Positions 46,581 to 54,707 are shown, counted from the stretch's first letter. The stretch: 64,000 nucleotides of DNA from Bdellovibrionales bacterium (GCA_019750295.1 JAIEOS010000026.1:62001-126000); one strand, 5' to 3'. The notes: generated by a model from the sequence alone, not told the origin. Numbers and translations: made by a program.

Positions 46581-47936
46581 TTAAAGAAGGGTGCCGGTGA
46601 GGATTGCTTGCGCGACGCTGAAGTATAAAATGAGACCCGTGATATCGACGAGGGTCGCGACGAATGGCGCTGACGCCGTGGCCGGATCAAAACCGATACG
46701 ACGGAAGATAAATGGCAGCATCGAGCCTACGAAGGTTCCCCAAAACACAATCCCGATAAGACTCAGCCCCACGGTGATCGAAATTAAAAAGTAGTGATCC
46801 GCCTGAACATGGACGCCCAAGGGAATGAGATACACTCGTAAAAGTCCAATCACTCCAAGAATCAGTCCGAGGCATAACCCAGCCCCCGCCTCTCGCATCA
46901 TCACCCGCCACCAGTCGATGATGCGAACCTCACCAATGGCCATCGCACGAATAATCAGGGTCGAAGCCTGTGATCCCGAATTTCCACCCGAAGAAATAAT
47001 GAGGGGAATAAATAATGTCAGCACCAAAGTTTTCGCAATCTGGTCCTCGTAATGAGCCATCGCGGTCGCCGTAAAAAGCTCTCCGATAAAGAGGACGAGA
47101 AGCCAGCCCGCACGCTTTCGCAACATCATAAAGAAGCTCGCCTTAAAGTACGGCGATTCAAGGGCCGACATCCCCCCCACGCGTTGCATATCTTCCGTCG
47201 CCTCTTCCTCGGTGACTTTCACAACGTCATCGAAGGTCACAATCCCCTTCATATGCCCTTCGGCATCCACCACCGGCAAAGCCACTTGCTCTGTCTTTGC
47301 GAAAATACGGCTGATCTCTTCTTGATCTAAATTATCGGCAAGGGTGATCAGGTCGTCACCTTTAACCATAATGTCGGCAACGAGTTTTGCGGGGTGAGCG
47401 ATAAATAACTGACGAAGCGACGCCACACCTTGAAGCTTTTGCTTATTATCTAAAACGTAAGCGTAATAAATGGTTTCGATATCGGCACGAGTTTGCGCCC
47501 GCAAATAGCGAATGGCTTCTTCCACCGAAATATCTGGGCGAAGACGCGCATAGCGAGAATTCATCAACCCCCCGGCCTTGTCCTCAGCATAGGCGGAAAG
47601 CGCCTGTACGTCGATGCGGGTTTGCGGGTCAAGGAAGGTCATGGCTTCACTCACCTGCTCGGCGGTCATCTGTTGGAACAGATCGACGATATCATCCGGA
47701 GCCAGGAGACGAAGCCAGGAGCGACGATCATAAAACGGAACTTGAAGGTAAATTTCGGCTCGGTCTTGTGCCGACAAACTTAAAAATAACTCTTCAGCAT
47801 GGTGCCGAGGAAGAGAGAGGAAAATTTCAATGTGCTGTCCGGGAGCCGTGGTCGACCAATTCTCGATGAGCTGATTGATATCAGGAGACTCAACGGCTGT
47901 GTTATTTTCCTGCTGCTCAGACAATGGAGCCTCCAC
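46581..47936 (-). CDS. mgtE: MgtE-type magnesium channel
   Basis: The protein has 451 residues, normal for MgtE. In order it shows the acidic N domain (about 15-130), two CBS domains (about 133-255; for example DIMVKGDDLITL and GHMKGIVTFDDVVKV) and five membrane helices (about 285-450). The pore region is recognisable from LIISSGGNSGSQASTL and from DPATASAPFVATLVDITG, which holds the conserved magnesium-binding Asp near the C-terminus. It imports Mg2+ across the inner membrane and is gated shut when Mg2+ binds the N and CBS domains. It is monocistronic; no magnesium riboswitch was recognised upstream. Confidence 0.95.
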   Translation of the reverse strand: MEAPLSEQQENNTAVESPDINQLIENWSTTAPGQHIEIFLSLPRHHAEELFLSLSAQDRAEIYLQVPFYDRRSWLRLLAPDDIVDLFQQMTAEQVSEAMTFLDPQTRIDVQALSAYAEDKAGGLMNSRYARLRPDISVEEAIRYLRAQTRADIETIYYAYVLDNKQKLQGVASLRQLFIAHPAKLVADIMVKGDDLITLADNLDQEEISRIFAKTEQVALPVVDAEGHMKGIVTFDDVVKVTEEEATEDMQRVGGMSALESPYFKASFFMMLRKRAGWLLVLFIGELFTATAMAHYEDQIAKTLVLTLFIPLIISSGGNSGSQASTLIIRAMAIGEVRIIDWWRVMMREAGAGLCLGLILGVIGLLRVYLIPLGVHVQADHYFLISITVGLSLIGIVFWGTFVGSMLPFIFRRIGFDPATASAPFVATLVDITGLILYFSVAQAILTGTLL

Positions 47937-48089
47937 GATCGATTCAATAACGGTCAGTACATTTTTCGGCTTTTAGGTTACTTTTCTTAACCGATTACAC
48001 TCTCAATTTTGAGGGGTCAACCCCTAGATCTCCTTCAGGCGATTTTCTCTGTTGCCAATAAATACGGAGGGGGAGAAAATAGCCCTACG

Positions 48090-48770
48090 GTGAAAAAATT
48101 CTTTGGTTTTTCGATCACAACGACTCTAGGCCTCGCCACCCTTCTAACGATGAGCTCTTCCATCGCGCAGGCCAATAGTCATTCTTGCACAGATGGCCTT
48201 TCTCAATTTCGATTGGACCCACCCAAGGGTTGGAAGTTCGACACCGAGCTCGCACAAAGTCTAGGAACCTGTGTGTTCTTTTACCCACCCGATGCAAAAC
48301 TTGAGAGCTCTCCCGCGGTCATTTATGCCCGAGCCGTCTCTCGCCCTCAAGATCCTAAAATCAACACCATTGAGGCGATGATTAAAGAAGATTTTGATCT
48401 TCTCCGTGTACGCAGTCCGCTCATCTATCAGCGAGACAAAGGTCTTTATCGGTCAAAGAAAAAAATCGAGTTTAAAGTTGTGCGCTTTCTCAATGGCCCT
48501 AAGAATCAGGAGTTTGATTCGAACGCTTACTTAAAAGTAGGAGACTCAATTCTGGTGGTCTCCCTCTCCACAAGCACTCGCGAAAATTTTGATAAATATT
48601 TACCTCTTTGGATTGAGGTATTAAATTCGGTGATCATCACGTCCTCGCCACCACCTAAAAAAATTCTCGCTCCAAAACCAATACCTTCGAAAAACAAGGT
48701 TGCGATCCCACCTAAGACAGCTCCCAAAATGCAAAAAGCGCCGCAGGGGCGCTCTTTTCAGAAAAAATAA
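48090..48770 (+). CDS. exported protein of unknown function
   Basis: I prefer the GTG at 48090: it gives VKKFFGFSITTTLGLATLLT...SIAQA, a signal peptide cut after AQA, and 226 residues. The GGAGGGGG upstream is rather far (about 14 bases). A frame from 48009 adds 27 residues not suited to export. The mature domain (about 30-190) has a SHSC...CVFFYPP pair of Cys and an alpha/beta pattern; the wording FRLDPPKGWKFD and later VGDSILVVSLSTST resembles DUF-type periplasmic proteins of the PsbP-like kind, but I would not name it. The tail is Lys/Pro-rich (KKILAPKPIPSKNKVAIPPK). Its last codons overlap a terminator that serves the opposing gene. Confidence 0.65.
   Translation: MKKFFGFSITTTLGLATLLTMSSSIAQANSHSCTDGLSQFRLDPPKGWKFDTELAQSLGTCVFFYPPDAKLESSPAVIYARAVSRPQDPKINTIEAMIKEDFDLLRVRSPLIYQRDKGLYRSKKKIEFKVVRFLNGPKNQEFDSNAYLKVGDSILVVSLSTSTRENFDKYLPLWIEVLNSVIITSSPPPKKILAPKPIPSKNKVAIPPKTAPKMQKAPQGRSFQKK
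48733..48758 (-). terminator. intrinsic terminator of the lipoprotein gene, inside the opposing gene
   Basis: On the minus strand, AGCGCC CCTGC GGCGCT is followed by TTTTTG and preceded by AAAAG, a standard rho-independent terminator. It lies 23 to 48 bases past the stop of the gene ending at 48781, within the last codons of the gene on the plus strand. It can also act rightward (CTTTT follows the stem), which would clip the plus-strand message just before its stop codon. Confidence 0.6.
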
Positions 48771-48780
48771 ATTGAGAGGA

Positions 48781-49782
48781 CTAAGGGCAAGTTTGATTCC
48801 CAAACGACTGATTATCCACAAGTGACTTTAATGCGGTCGATATGGTGACTGTAGATCCATCAAAGGCCAAATCGCCAATACCCGCCATATCACGAATTAA
48901 ATGAACCACGGGAATTTGCTTTGCTCCACTCGAGCTCACCTGCGCGGAACTCTCATAGAATTCGATATATTCATAAGCACCATCTGCCATTTGCGGCTCC
49001 GATGGCTGTTTCTTTGAAATATTGCCACTCGAAATGATGGCTTTAATCCCAGCAACATCGTTCTGACTCAAAGTCCGAGACTTGCTGCAGTTGGGAGTGT
49101 TTACTTTAGATTTAAGGACGCGGGTATTCAGATCAAGGACGTAATCATGGGACCAGTTCGGCGTGTTGGGAAGGCCGTACCATCCTCCGCGAAAGAATCG
49201 AATCACCGGTGTCTGATCAAAATTGATGGCATAGCAACTTTCCACATAACCATTGCCTTCGTAGAGATCCAAAAGGAGATCATTAATCTCTGCTTGATTT
49301 CTAACAATTTCAAAAACACCAACTTCAGCTTCTGCCGCATCGATGTAAAGCTTTAGAACTTCGGAGCTGTCTCTATATCGTAGCTCGATGAAAGTTTCTC
49401 CCCCATCCACACGATAAACATCGGACGGAGGCTTTACGCGATACTGCATGGTATTTAAAAGATTCACGATGGAACTGATCTGAGTCGCAGTGATCACTTT
49501 CATACGATCGCAATCCCCCTCGTCACCCTCAACAGTAATCGTTGCGTACTGGGAATGTTGAATTTCGACAGTAAAGTCGGTTTGATTGGGACCATTTGGG
49601 CCAGGGAATCCACCGCCTTGATAGTAGCGAACGGATTTTAGAATTCTCCCACTACCATCGACATCGAGATCATCGACGCTTGTTCCCGAAGCACTTCCGC
49701 TTTTCGATTTGCTGCAATTTTGGAAAACCACGACGGAACACAATCCCAGCATCATGGACATTAAAATGATAAACTTTTTCAT
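48781..49782 (-). CDS. lipoprotein with QNC lipobox
   Basis: The start at 49782 follows GGGGG by six bases and yields 333 residues; an ATG 18 bases earlier is less apt. The signal MKKFIILMSMMLGLCSVVVF is followed by QNCSKSK, so Cys would follow Asn at -1, as in the 48-residue lipoprotein at 45722. The mature protein appears duplicated: both halves contain a similar layout (TVEIQHSQYATITV... and YVLDLNTRVLKSKV..., each followed by an LNxM or IKAII helix and an ExIEFY/FIELRY strand). No known family was recognised. Lipid anchoring in the outer membrane is likely. Confidence 0.65.
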   Translation of the reverse strand: MKKFIILMSMMLGLCSVVVFQNCSKSKSGSASGTSVDDLDVDGSGRILKSVRYYQGGGFPGPNGPNQTDFTVEIQHSQYATITVEGDEGDCDRMKVITATQISSIVNLLNTMQYRVKPPSDVYRVDGGETFIELRYRDSSEVLKLYIDAAEAEVGVFEIVRNQAEINDLLLDLYEGNGYVESCYAINFDQTPVIRFFRGGWYGLPNTPNWSHDYVLDLNTRVLKSKVNTPNCSKSRTLSQNDVAGIKAIISSGNISKKQPSEPQMADGAYEYIEFYESSAQVSSSGAKQIPVVHLIRDMAGIGDLAFDGSTVTISTALKSLVDNQSFGNQTCP

Positions 49783-49848
49783 GGATACCCCCGTAACCAA
49801 TTCGATGAGCCTTACACAATTAGTCTACGACGAGATTCAAAATTATAC

Positions 49849-49885
49849 AAAAAAACTAGACTATCCCGACTCAAAACGAGATAGC
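49849..49885 (-). terminator. intrinsic terminator after the 31-residue gene
   Basis: On the minus strand GCTATCTCG and CGGGATAGT form a nine-pair stem (two G-U pairs) with an eight-base loop, then CTAG and seven T residues. It starts ten bases after the stop of the small basic gene, which supports that gene as a real transcription unit. Confidence 0.7.
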
Positions 49886-49894
49886 CGTTGGAAA

Positions 49895-49990
49895 CTAGCG
49901 CTTTTTCTTAGGTTGTTTGGCTTTAATCATCTTTTTCTTTTTAAGAATTCTTTTTGAGTGCAAACGATTTGTCTTCTTTTTCTTAGCCAT
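49895..49990 (-). CDS. 31-residue very basic protein
   Basis: ATG at 49990 to TAG at 49895 codes for 31 residues beginning MAKKKKTNRLHSKRILKKKK, with 18 Lys/Arg in total. A near-ideal Shine-Dalgarno sequence (GGGAGGAG) sits five bases before the ATG, and an intrinsic terminator follows the stop, so it is very probably expressed. The composition resembles tiny ribosomal or nucleic-acid-binding proteins (bL36 or Thx size), but the sequence matches none I recognise. A ribosome-associated or nucleoid role is inferred only from charge. Confidence 0.7.
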   Translation of the reverse strand: MAKKKKTNRLHSKRILKKKKMIKAKQPKKKR

Positions 49991-50080
49991 GTTGTCTCCT
50001 CCCGACCTTGGTCGATGAACTAAGCTTAACTGCTTAATTTTCCTTTAATTTATCTTTGGAATTCCGAAAAGACAATTATC

Positions 50081-51157
50081 ATGTGGAAACTATTTGTCGC
50101 CATCGGCTTTTTGATGAGTTCTGCGGCTATGGCCGAGGATGTTATCGGAGATTTTATCGAACGGAGCGCGCGAGATCCCTCGGCCCCTGCCGCACGCCCG
50201 ACACCACCTCACAGTGGCCCTCCACTGGCGAATCCCAATTCGCGCGCCCTCAACGAAATCCGCTGTATTCAACAGCGAGACAGTCGCCCCATGCGAGCCG
50301 ACCGAAGAAATTTGGCCACACTGCACGCCCAAGCTCTCTCCCCCAGCATTCAGCGCGCCTTTAATAGTTATGGTTTTTCCGTCGAAGAGAGACGTCACTT
50401 CTACGCTCAGATGATGAAGGAAACCGGAGCCCTAACAAGTCTATCAGAGACTCAACGGTTTCAAGAGCGAAGCACTGCCACAGATACCTCTCAGCTCGGA
50501 ATGGAGACTCTGTTAAAAACGACGGCCGACGATCATCGAGATTTCCGCGGTGGCGCCTCCAATGCCAGACACTCTTCGCAGTTTGGAGATTTTCGCGGGC
50601 GCGGACTCATTCAAATCACGGGGTGCGATAATTTTTTATCGATTCTTCACTATCTCAATCTCAAATACTCAGGAGCCGAAACGGAATGGCAAAACGCGTG
50701 GTACGCCAGCCACCGGCAGGAGGATCGCTCAAAGCAGATTGGGCGCGTCTGCAATGGCGACAATCAACACAATCTTCGAGAAGTGATGCGAAGATATCAA
50801 GAGAGATACAATATGGATCTCGATCTCTACGGTGCGATCAGCGACCCACGGCGCTTCGCCATGTTGGGTGGAGAATTCCAGCAAAGCCCAAGACATCATC
50901 GCAATGATCGGTCGGGCCACCCCTGCGTCAATCAAAGAGGTTCTCGTTGCATCAGTTCCGAGGACTTTCTCGTCGATGCATCAATGGCCTTCTGGCGAGG
51001 CCGATTTCCGGGAGGCATTTACAGAAGATGTCGAGGTGAACGCAACTCTGAGCAGACCCTCCGCTGCATCACCAAGATCGTCACCGGCGCCGAGAATCCC
51101 ACCGAAATCACCGAACGCCTCAAATGGTACCGCATCGCCGAAGCCTGCGTCCGGTAG
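50081..51157 (+). CDS. GH19-like glycoside hydrolase (peptidoglycan or chitin-type lysozyme)
   Basis: The protein has 358 residues, with a signal peptide ending AMA (residue 18). After a Pro-rich linker, residues 95-260 show the lysozyme-like core of GH19: FYAQMMKETGAL with the probable general acid Glu114, and FRGRGLIQITGCDNF at 171-185, the family's hallmark Y/FRGRGxIQxTG substrate-binding strand. The rest (260-358) is Cys-containing and less typical, with FWRGRFPGGIYRRC near the end. Substrate is probably peptidoglycan or another GlcNAc polymer, acting in the periplasm or outside the cell; in a predator it could act on prey wall (inference). Its stop codon lies inside a REP copy, so the last two residues come from the repeat. 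Confidence 0.75.
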   Translation: MWKLFVAIGFLMSSAAMAEDVIGDFIERSARDPSAPAARPTPPHSGPPLANPNSRALNEIRCIQQRDSRPMRADRRNLATLHAQALSPSIQRAFNSYGFSVEERRHFYAQMMKETGALTSLSETQRFQERSTATDTSQLGMETLLKTTADDHRDFRGGASNARHSSQFGDFRGRGLIQITGCDNFLSILHYLNLKYSGAETEWQNAWYASHRQEDRSKQIGRVCNGDNQHNLREVMRRYQERYNMDLDLYGAISDPRRFAMLGGEFQQSPRHHRNDRSGHPCVNQRGSRCISSEDFLVDASMAFWRGRFPGGIYRRCRGERNSEQTLRCITKIVTGAENPTEITERLKWYRIAEACVR

Positions 51158-51189
51158 GTACGCCGATACTTTTTGAGAACTACCGCGTC
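51149..51189 (+). repeat. REP copy, left border of the RAYT unit (copy 3)
   Basis: This 41-base segment (GTCCGGTAGGTACGCCGATA at its start, then CTTTTTGAGAACTACCGCGT) is the inverted counterpart of 51847-51887, with three mismatches. It contains the stop of the GH19-like gene (51155-51157) and overlaps the stop of the RAYT gene (51188-51190). Confidence 0.9.
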
Positions 51190-51802
51190 AACATTGCCAC
51201 TTGAGGAATCTTTGAGGGATCTCAAACTGAGTCCTCTTTAAAGATTTCGAGATCTGAATTTTCAGTTCGCTTGACTCGTCCTCGTTCAAACATCGGATCC
51301 ACTCTTCCGTGCACCTTGGAACAAGTGACGAAATACCTGTGATCAAGGAAGTCCGGGCTATATTTTTGGAGACAAGTGTCGAATACGAATAATCCTCAAC
51401 GCGAGAAACGACTCCCGCGTCCACCGGATTTCTCAGAACGTATTTGAGTGCGTAAAAGAACGATGCCTCTGATTTAATTAAACTGGCCCGATAAGGTCCT
51501 CCGAATAAATGATTAATCCGTCCCGCATTGTCATTAATTTCCCGATTTACGGATCTCTGAAGCCACTCCATGACTTTCGGAACAGGAAACTGCTCTGAGG
51601 CGGTAGCAACCATGTGATAATGATTATTCATTAAAACAAATTCATGCACTTGGAATTTAAACTTAAAGCTAGCTTCATTGAGCTTTTTCGAAAATATCCG
51701 CCAACATTCGTCGATAGGCAGATAAAACCACTCCTTATTATTTGAGCGCGCATAAATATGATACGGAAATTCATGGGTTAAAATGAGTTTTTTGCGAGGC
51801 AT
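51188..51802 (-). CDS. REP-associated Y1 HUH transposase (RAYT, TnpA-REP)
   Basis: Starting at 51802 (MPRKKLILTHEFPYHIYARS) the protein has 204 residues. Residues 55-66 hold the HUH metal motif (FVLMNNHYHMVA, His61-Tyr62-His63). The conserved helix FFYALKYVLRNPVDAGV at 115-131 carries the probable nucleophilic Tyr121 before the NPV motif. Both are typical of the Y1 transposase family found with REP sequences. It cuts and joins single-stranded DNA through a 5'-phosphotyrosine. The gene is enclosed by inverted REP copies at 51149-51189 and 51847-51887, and related REP pairs occur at 6806 and 46458. All catalytic parts are present, so it may be active. A start at 51832 would add ten residues not seen in the family. 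Confidence 0.92.
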   Translation of the reverse strand: MPRKKLILTHEFPYHIYARSNNKEWFYLPIDECWRIFSKKLNEASFKFKFQVHEFVLMNNHYHMVATASEQFPVPKVMEWLQRSVNREINDNAGRINHLFGGPYRASLIKSEASFFYALKYVLRNPVDAGVVSRVEDYSYSTLVSKNIARTSLITGISSLVPRCTEEWIRCLNEDESSELKIQISKSLKRTQFEIPQRFLKWQC

Positions 51803-51846
51803 GAAAGATCGGAGTGCAATGACTATTCCCAACCCGAATTCGTTTC

Positions 51847-51887
51847 GACGCGGTAGTTCTCAAAAAGTATCGGCGCACCAGCCGGAC
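51847..51887 (-). repeat. REP copy, right border of the RAYT unit (copy 3)
   Basis: The inverted partner of 51149-51189 (38 of 41 positions). It lies just before the RAYT start and eight bases beyond the stop of the Cys-rich gene on the other side. Together the two copies enclose a unit of about 740 bases holding only the RAYT gene. Confidence 0.9.
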
Positions 51888-51894
51888 GGGCGGG

Positions 51895-53154
51895 TTATTG
51901 GCAGGTGCCGATGCGGACTTGGGTGGATTCGCAGGCGCTTCCCGGAGAGAAGGTGGGGAGCTTCCACTCACCGCCCGCAGAGCAGGTGAATCTCACGCAG
52001 CGGACGTTTTTTTGATTCGTGTCGCAGGATTTTTTGTTGTTCCCGAAACACTTCCATGCGCACTGTTCATATTGAGCGTCTGGCGCCTGACAAAACGAAG
52101 AGCCCTCGCTCGCCAGCCCTCGCTGCTGCACTTTTCCCGCGGGAACGCTTAAAGTGTAATTCTCCACCTTGGGAGTTTTTTTCGGAAGCTCTTGAAATCT
52201 TGAAATCATATTCTGCGCATCCATCTCAAACGACTGTCCTTCGTCCACGCGAAGAGGTTTTTCCATCAAATCATTGCGACGGATCCACGCCGGGCCTGAA
52301 ATATTTTTTACAGTCTGAACCGCGCTGCTTTTATCCCATTGCAAAGTCCCATTCCGCTTTCCCATTCTCCACGTGCCGAATGGAAACACAAACAGGGGCT
52401 CCTCGGCTCGCTCTTCACTTGCAAAAGACATATTTCCCTTCATCAAATGAATCAGCAAATGCCGATCCTCTTGGCTAAAGAGCAATTCAGAATCCTTCTT
52501 AAGATTTAACTTAAACTGGGACTTTCCAAAGGAGAGTTGGAACGTCGTCGGCGACTTCACTTTAAGAAACTGCCCCATTTTTATAAACTCATTCTTTTTG
52601 AGTTTACTCTTGGCCGAGGCGCGCGCATCGCCCTGAACTTGGATCACCTGCAAGCGATCTTGGCGAAGTGTGAGCGACGCCGGTCCGCGGAGATGCTTGA
52701 AATCTTCGGGGTTCACCGTAGTCTCCACCAGCCCGTCGATGATTTTGCGAGCGAAGGTCGGCAATTGCGGATCTTCACCGATGGCCGGAGCCGACTCTTC
52801 CAACTCCCAATCTTGGCTTGCGCCGATTTGGTCAAAATTAATTTCGGGAAGAGATTGCTTCTGGAAGCGTTCAATATTGGAGATTTTCGGCTCGGTGATC
52901 GGCGTCGTGCGATTCTGCGGAGGATAGGAAAGTGGTTGGGCGCCCGCCACACACTGAAAGTAATTGTCTACGTTTTCGCAAACGACCTTTTCACACTGAA
53001 TCGTCGCACCAATCCCACAGCTTTTGGCCTCTTTTCCCAAAAAGATTTGCACCTGGCAGGGCTCGCAGGTCACTTGAGGGCAGTTGCAATCGTTGAATGC
53101 GGCAGATGCAGAAAAACTCAGCAACATTAGAATAGACCAAAACAAAAACTTCAT
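51895..53154 (-). CDS. Cys-rich secreted FecR-like protein
   Basis: The protein has 419 residues and a clean signal peptide (MKFLFWSILMLLSFSASAAF). The first 50 mature residues are Cys-rich (FNDCNCPQVTCEPCQV and later CGIGATIQCEKVVCENV), as are the last 80 (CQAPDAQYEQCAWKCFG). Between them, at about 155-330, a FecR-like beta domain is suggested by LKVKSPTTFQLSFGKSQFKL, LKKDSELLFSQEDRHLLIHL and LMKGNMSF. It is thus a second free-standing exported FecR-like protein in the window; the first lies at 11151. The Cys pattern suggests several disulphides. No partner gene adjoins it: the RAYT unit sits downstream and an unrelated barrel gene runs in the other direction. Confidence 0.65.
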   Translation of the reverse strand: MKFLFWSILMLLSFSASAAFNDCNCPQVTCEPCQVQIFLGKEAKSCGIGATIQCEKVVCENVDNYFQCVAGAQPLSYPPQNRTTPITEPKISNIERFQKQSLPEINFDQIGASQDWELEESAPAIGEDPQLPTFARKIIDGLVETTVNPEDFKHLRGPASLTLRQDRLQVIQVQGDARASAKSKLKKNEFIKMGQFLKVKSPTTFQLSFGKSQFKLNLKKDSELLFSQEDRHLLIHLMKGNMSFASEERAEEPLFVFPFGTWRMGKRNGTLQWDKSSAVQTVKNISGPAWIRRNDLMEKPLRVDEGQSFEMDAQNMISRFQELPKKTPKVENYTLSVPAGKVQQRGLASEGSSFCQAPDAQYEQCAWKCFGNNKKSCDTNQKNVRCVRFTCSAGGEWKLPTFSPGSACESTQVRIGTCQ

Positions 53155-53267
53155 AATGTTTTATCGGCTAACTGAGTGGAAAATTTGAGTTAATCCATGA
53201 CTGGACAGGCATAAATTTCGGCGTTATCTTAATCCCAGACTTACGACCAACTCATCAGGGGGAAATC

Positions 53268-53876
53268 ATGACTTTAAACTTTTTCAAACGCTCGCTTGCC
53301 GCACTCAGCCTCATCCTCTTCTCGACCAATAGCTGGGCGTACTTGAGTCTTCTGAGCACCGGCGACATTGTCGCTCAAAATCAGTTCCAAGGTTTAGGTT
53401 ACATCGAAGGGATCCTCGATGAGGACTACGAAGGTCTTACCGCCAATGCCCGAGCCAGTTACGGGGTCAATGAAGAATTCCAGCTTGAAGCCGAACTGGG
53501 TTTAGGAAAAATAGATTTTACTTTTGGTGCGTTTGCAAAGTGGGTTCCGATTCCCGATGTGGAAGGTCAACCGGCAATTGGTGTGCGTGGAGGCGTCAGC
53601 TACATGAAGTACGATGATTTTTCTCAGACCAGTATCGTCGCCATGCCTTTTTTAAGTAAAGCGTTTCAAACCGATGTGGGACGAGTTTCTCCCTACGTAG
53701 GTATTCCGTTGGGCGTCAACTCCTATGACGACGACTCTGACTTCTTCACTCGTCTTGCCGTAGGATCTGAGCTTTCTCAGACTCAGTTAGAAAATGTTCG
53801 CATTATCGGAGAGGTTGGCTTCGAGCTCTCTAAATCCTTCAGCAGCATCACTGTCGGAGCGGCCTACGATTTCTAA
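53268..53876 (+). CDS. small outer-membrane beta-barrel protein
   Basis: The protein has 202 residues, with a signal peptide (ending NSWA, residue 24) and a start eight bases after AGGGGGAA. The mature part is a run of short amphipathic strands rich in Gly, Tyr and Phe (for example FQLEAELGLGKIDFTFGAFA and ITVGAAYDF), and ends in Phe as barrel proteins do. Six to eight strands would fit, comparable to OmpA/OmpW-size barrels. It stands alone, convergent with the TetR gene. Substrate or ligand cannot be told. Confidence 0.75.
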   Translation: MTLNFFKRSLAALSLILFSTNSWAYLSLLSTGDIVAQNQFQGLGYIEGILDEDYEGLTANARASYGVNEEFQLEAELGLGKIDFTFGAFAKWVPIPDVEGQPAIGVRGGVSYMKYDDFSQTSIVAMPFLSKAFQTDVGRVSPYVGIPLGVNSYDDDSDFFTRLAVGSELSQTQLENVRIIGEVGFELSKSFSSITVGAAYDF

Positions 53877-53896
53877 ACCCGTCGACTCATGACACT

Positions 53897-53921
53897 GCGG
53901 CAGCTTCTTCAACTCTGCCGC
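53897..53921. terminator. hairpin between convergent barrel and TetR genes
   Basis: GCGGCAG and CTGCCGC form a perfect 7-bp stem with an 11-base loop, 21 bases after the barrel stop. No T run follows on the plus strand. Confidence 0.4.
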
Positions 53922-53931
53922 TCGACTCCTG

Positions 53932-54660
53932 CTAAAAAACAAACAGTCTTTCGATCTCAGGATAATCTTGATCTAACATTTCTTTCTTCTGCCAATCAGA
54001 TTCGGGTGTCTGAAAAGGCTTAAAACCAAAGTCGGATTTACCCAACGGGTTTTTATTTCCCATTAAATACTGAGAAACTAATGTGCGAATCGCCGCCTCT
54101 CCATTCTTTTCCGTAACGCCCAGCCAACCCAATCGCCCCTCGACATAAAGGGAAGTAAATCCATGAACCACGCACCAGCAGTTCATCGCTTTATGGTAAA
54201 CATCTCCCGAGCCAACCAGGCCTTTCTTTTGGCAGAATAGGATCATGTTTTTAAGAATTAAAAAGGACTTCGCCGCCGCGGCCAACAATTCAGGATATTG
54301 AGGACTGGGTTCAATATGAGACGTCGCCATTAATTTAAAGTGCTGAGGATGAAGAAGCCCCATGCGAAAATACGCTGCTGCACAATCAAACATCATTTTT
54401 TCGGGATCACCCTTCGACTTTAATATAGCATCCGCCATAAATTCCGACTTCTTCTCGAAGCCCTCAGCCATCACCGCGGCGATCAACTCATCCTTGTCTT
54501 TAAAATGACGGTAGGGCGCCGCCGCACTCACCCCGGCTTTCGCCGCCAGTTTCCTCAACGAGAGCTCCGAAGCGGACACCGACTTCAATAACTGTAGGGC
54601 CGTCGCAATCAAAGTCAGACGAAGGTCTCCATGATGATAAGATGATGTTTTTTTAGACAT
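53932..54660 (-). CDS. TetR-family repressor
   Basis: The protein has 242 residues from the ATG at 54660. A TTG four codons earlier (54672), with GGAG at better spacing, is an alternative start. The N-terminal helix-turn-helix (about 33-53) reads ELSLRKLAAKAGVSAAAPYR, a typical TetR core followed by HFKDKDELIAAV. The C-terminal part (about 80-200), with RMGLLHPQHFKLM and FTSLYVEGRLGWLG, fits the TetR_C_33/WHG ligand-binding type. It is divergent from the MMPL exporter operon with a 29-base palindrome between them, so it probably represses that operon and itself until a lipid-like or hydrophobic ligand binds. Confidence 0.88.
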   Translation of the reverse strand: MSKKTSSYHHGDLRLTLIATALQLLKSVSASELSLRKLAAKAGVSAAAPYRHFKDKDELIAAVMAEGFEKKSEFMADAILKSKGDPEKMMFDCAAAYFRMGLLHPQHFKLMATSHIEPSPQYPELLAAAAKSFLILKNMILFCQKKGLVGSGDVYHKAMNCWCVVHGFTSLYVEGRLGWLGVTEKNGEAAIRTLVSQYLMGNKNPLGKSDFGFKPFQTPESDWQKKEMLDQDYPEIERLFVF

Positions 54661-54707
54661 ATTATTTATCAATTCGTTTCCGCTCCATTGATCACCACTG
54701 AATGTTG

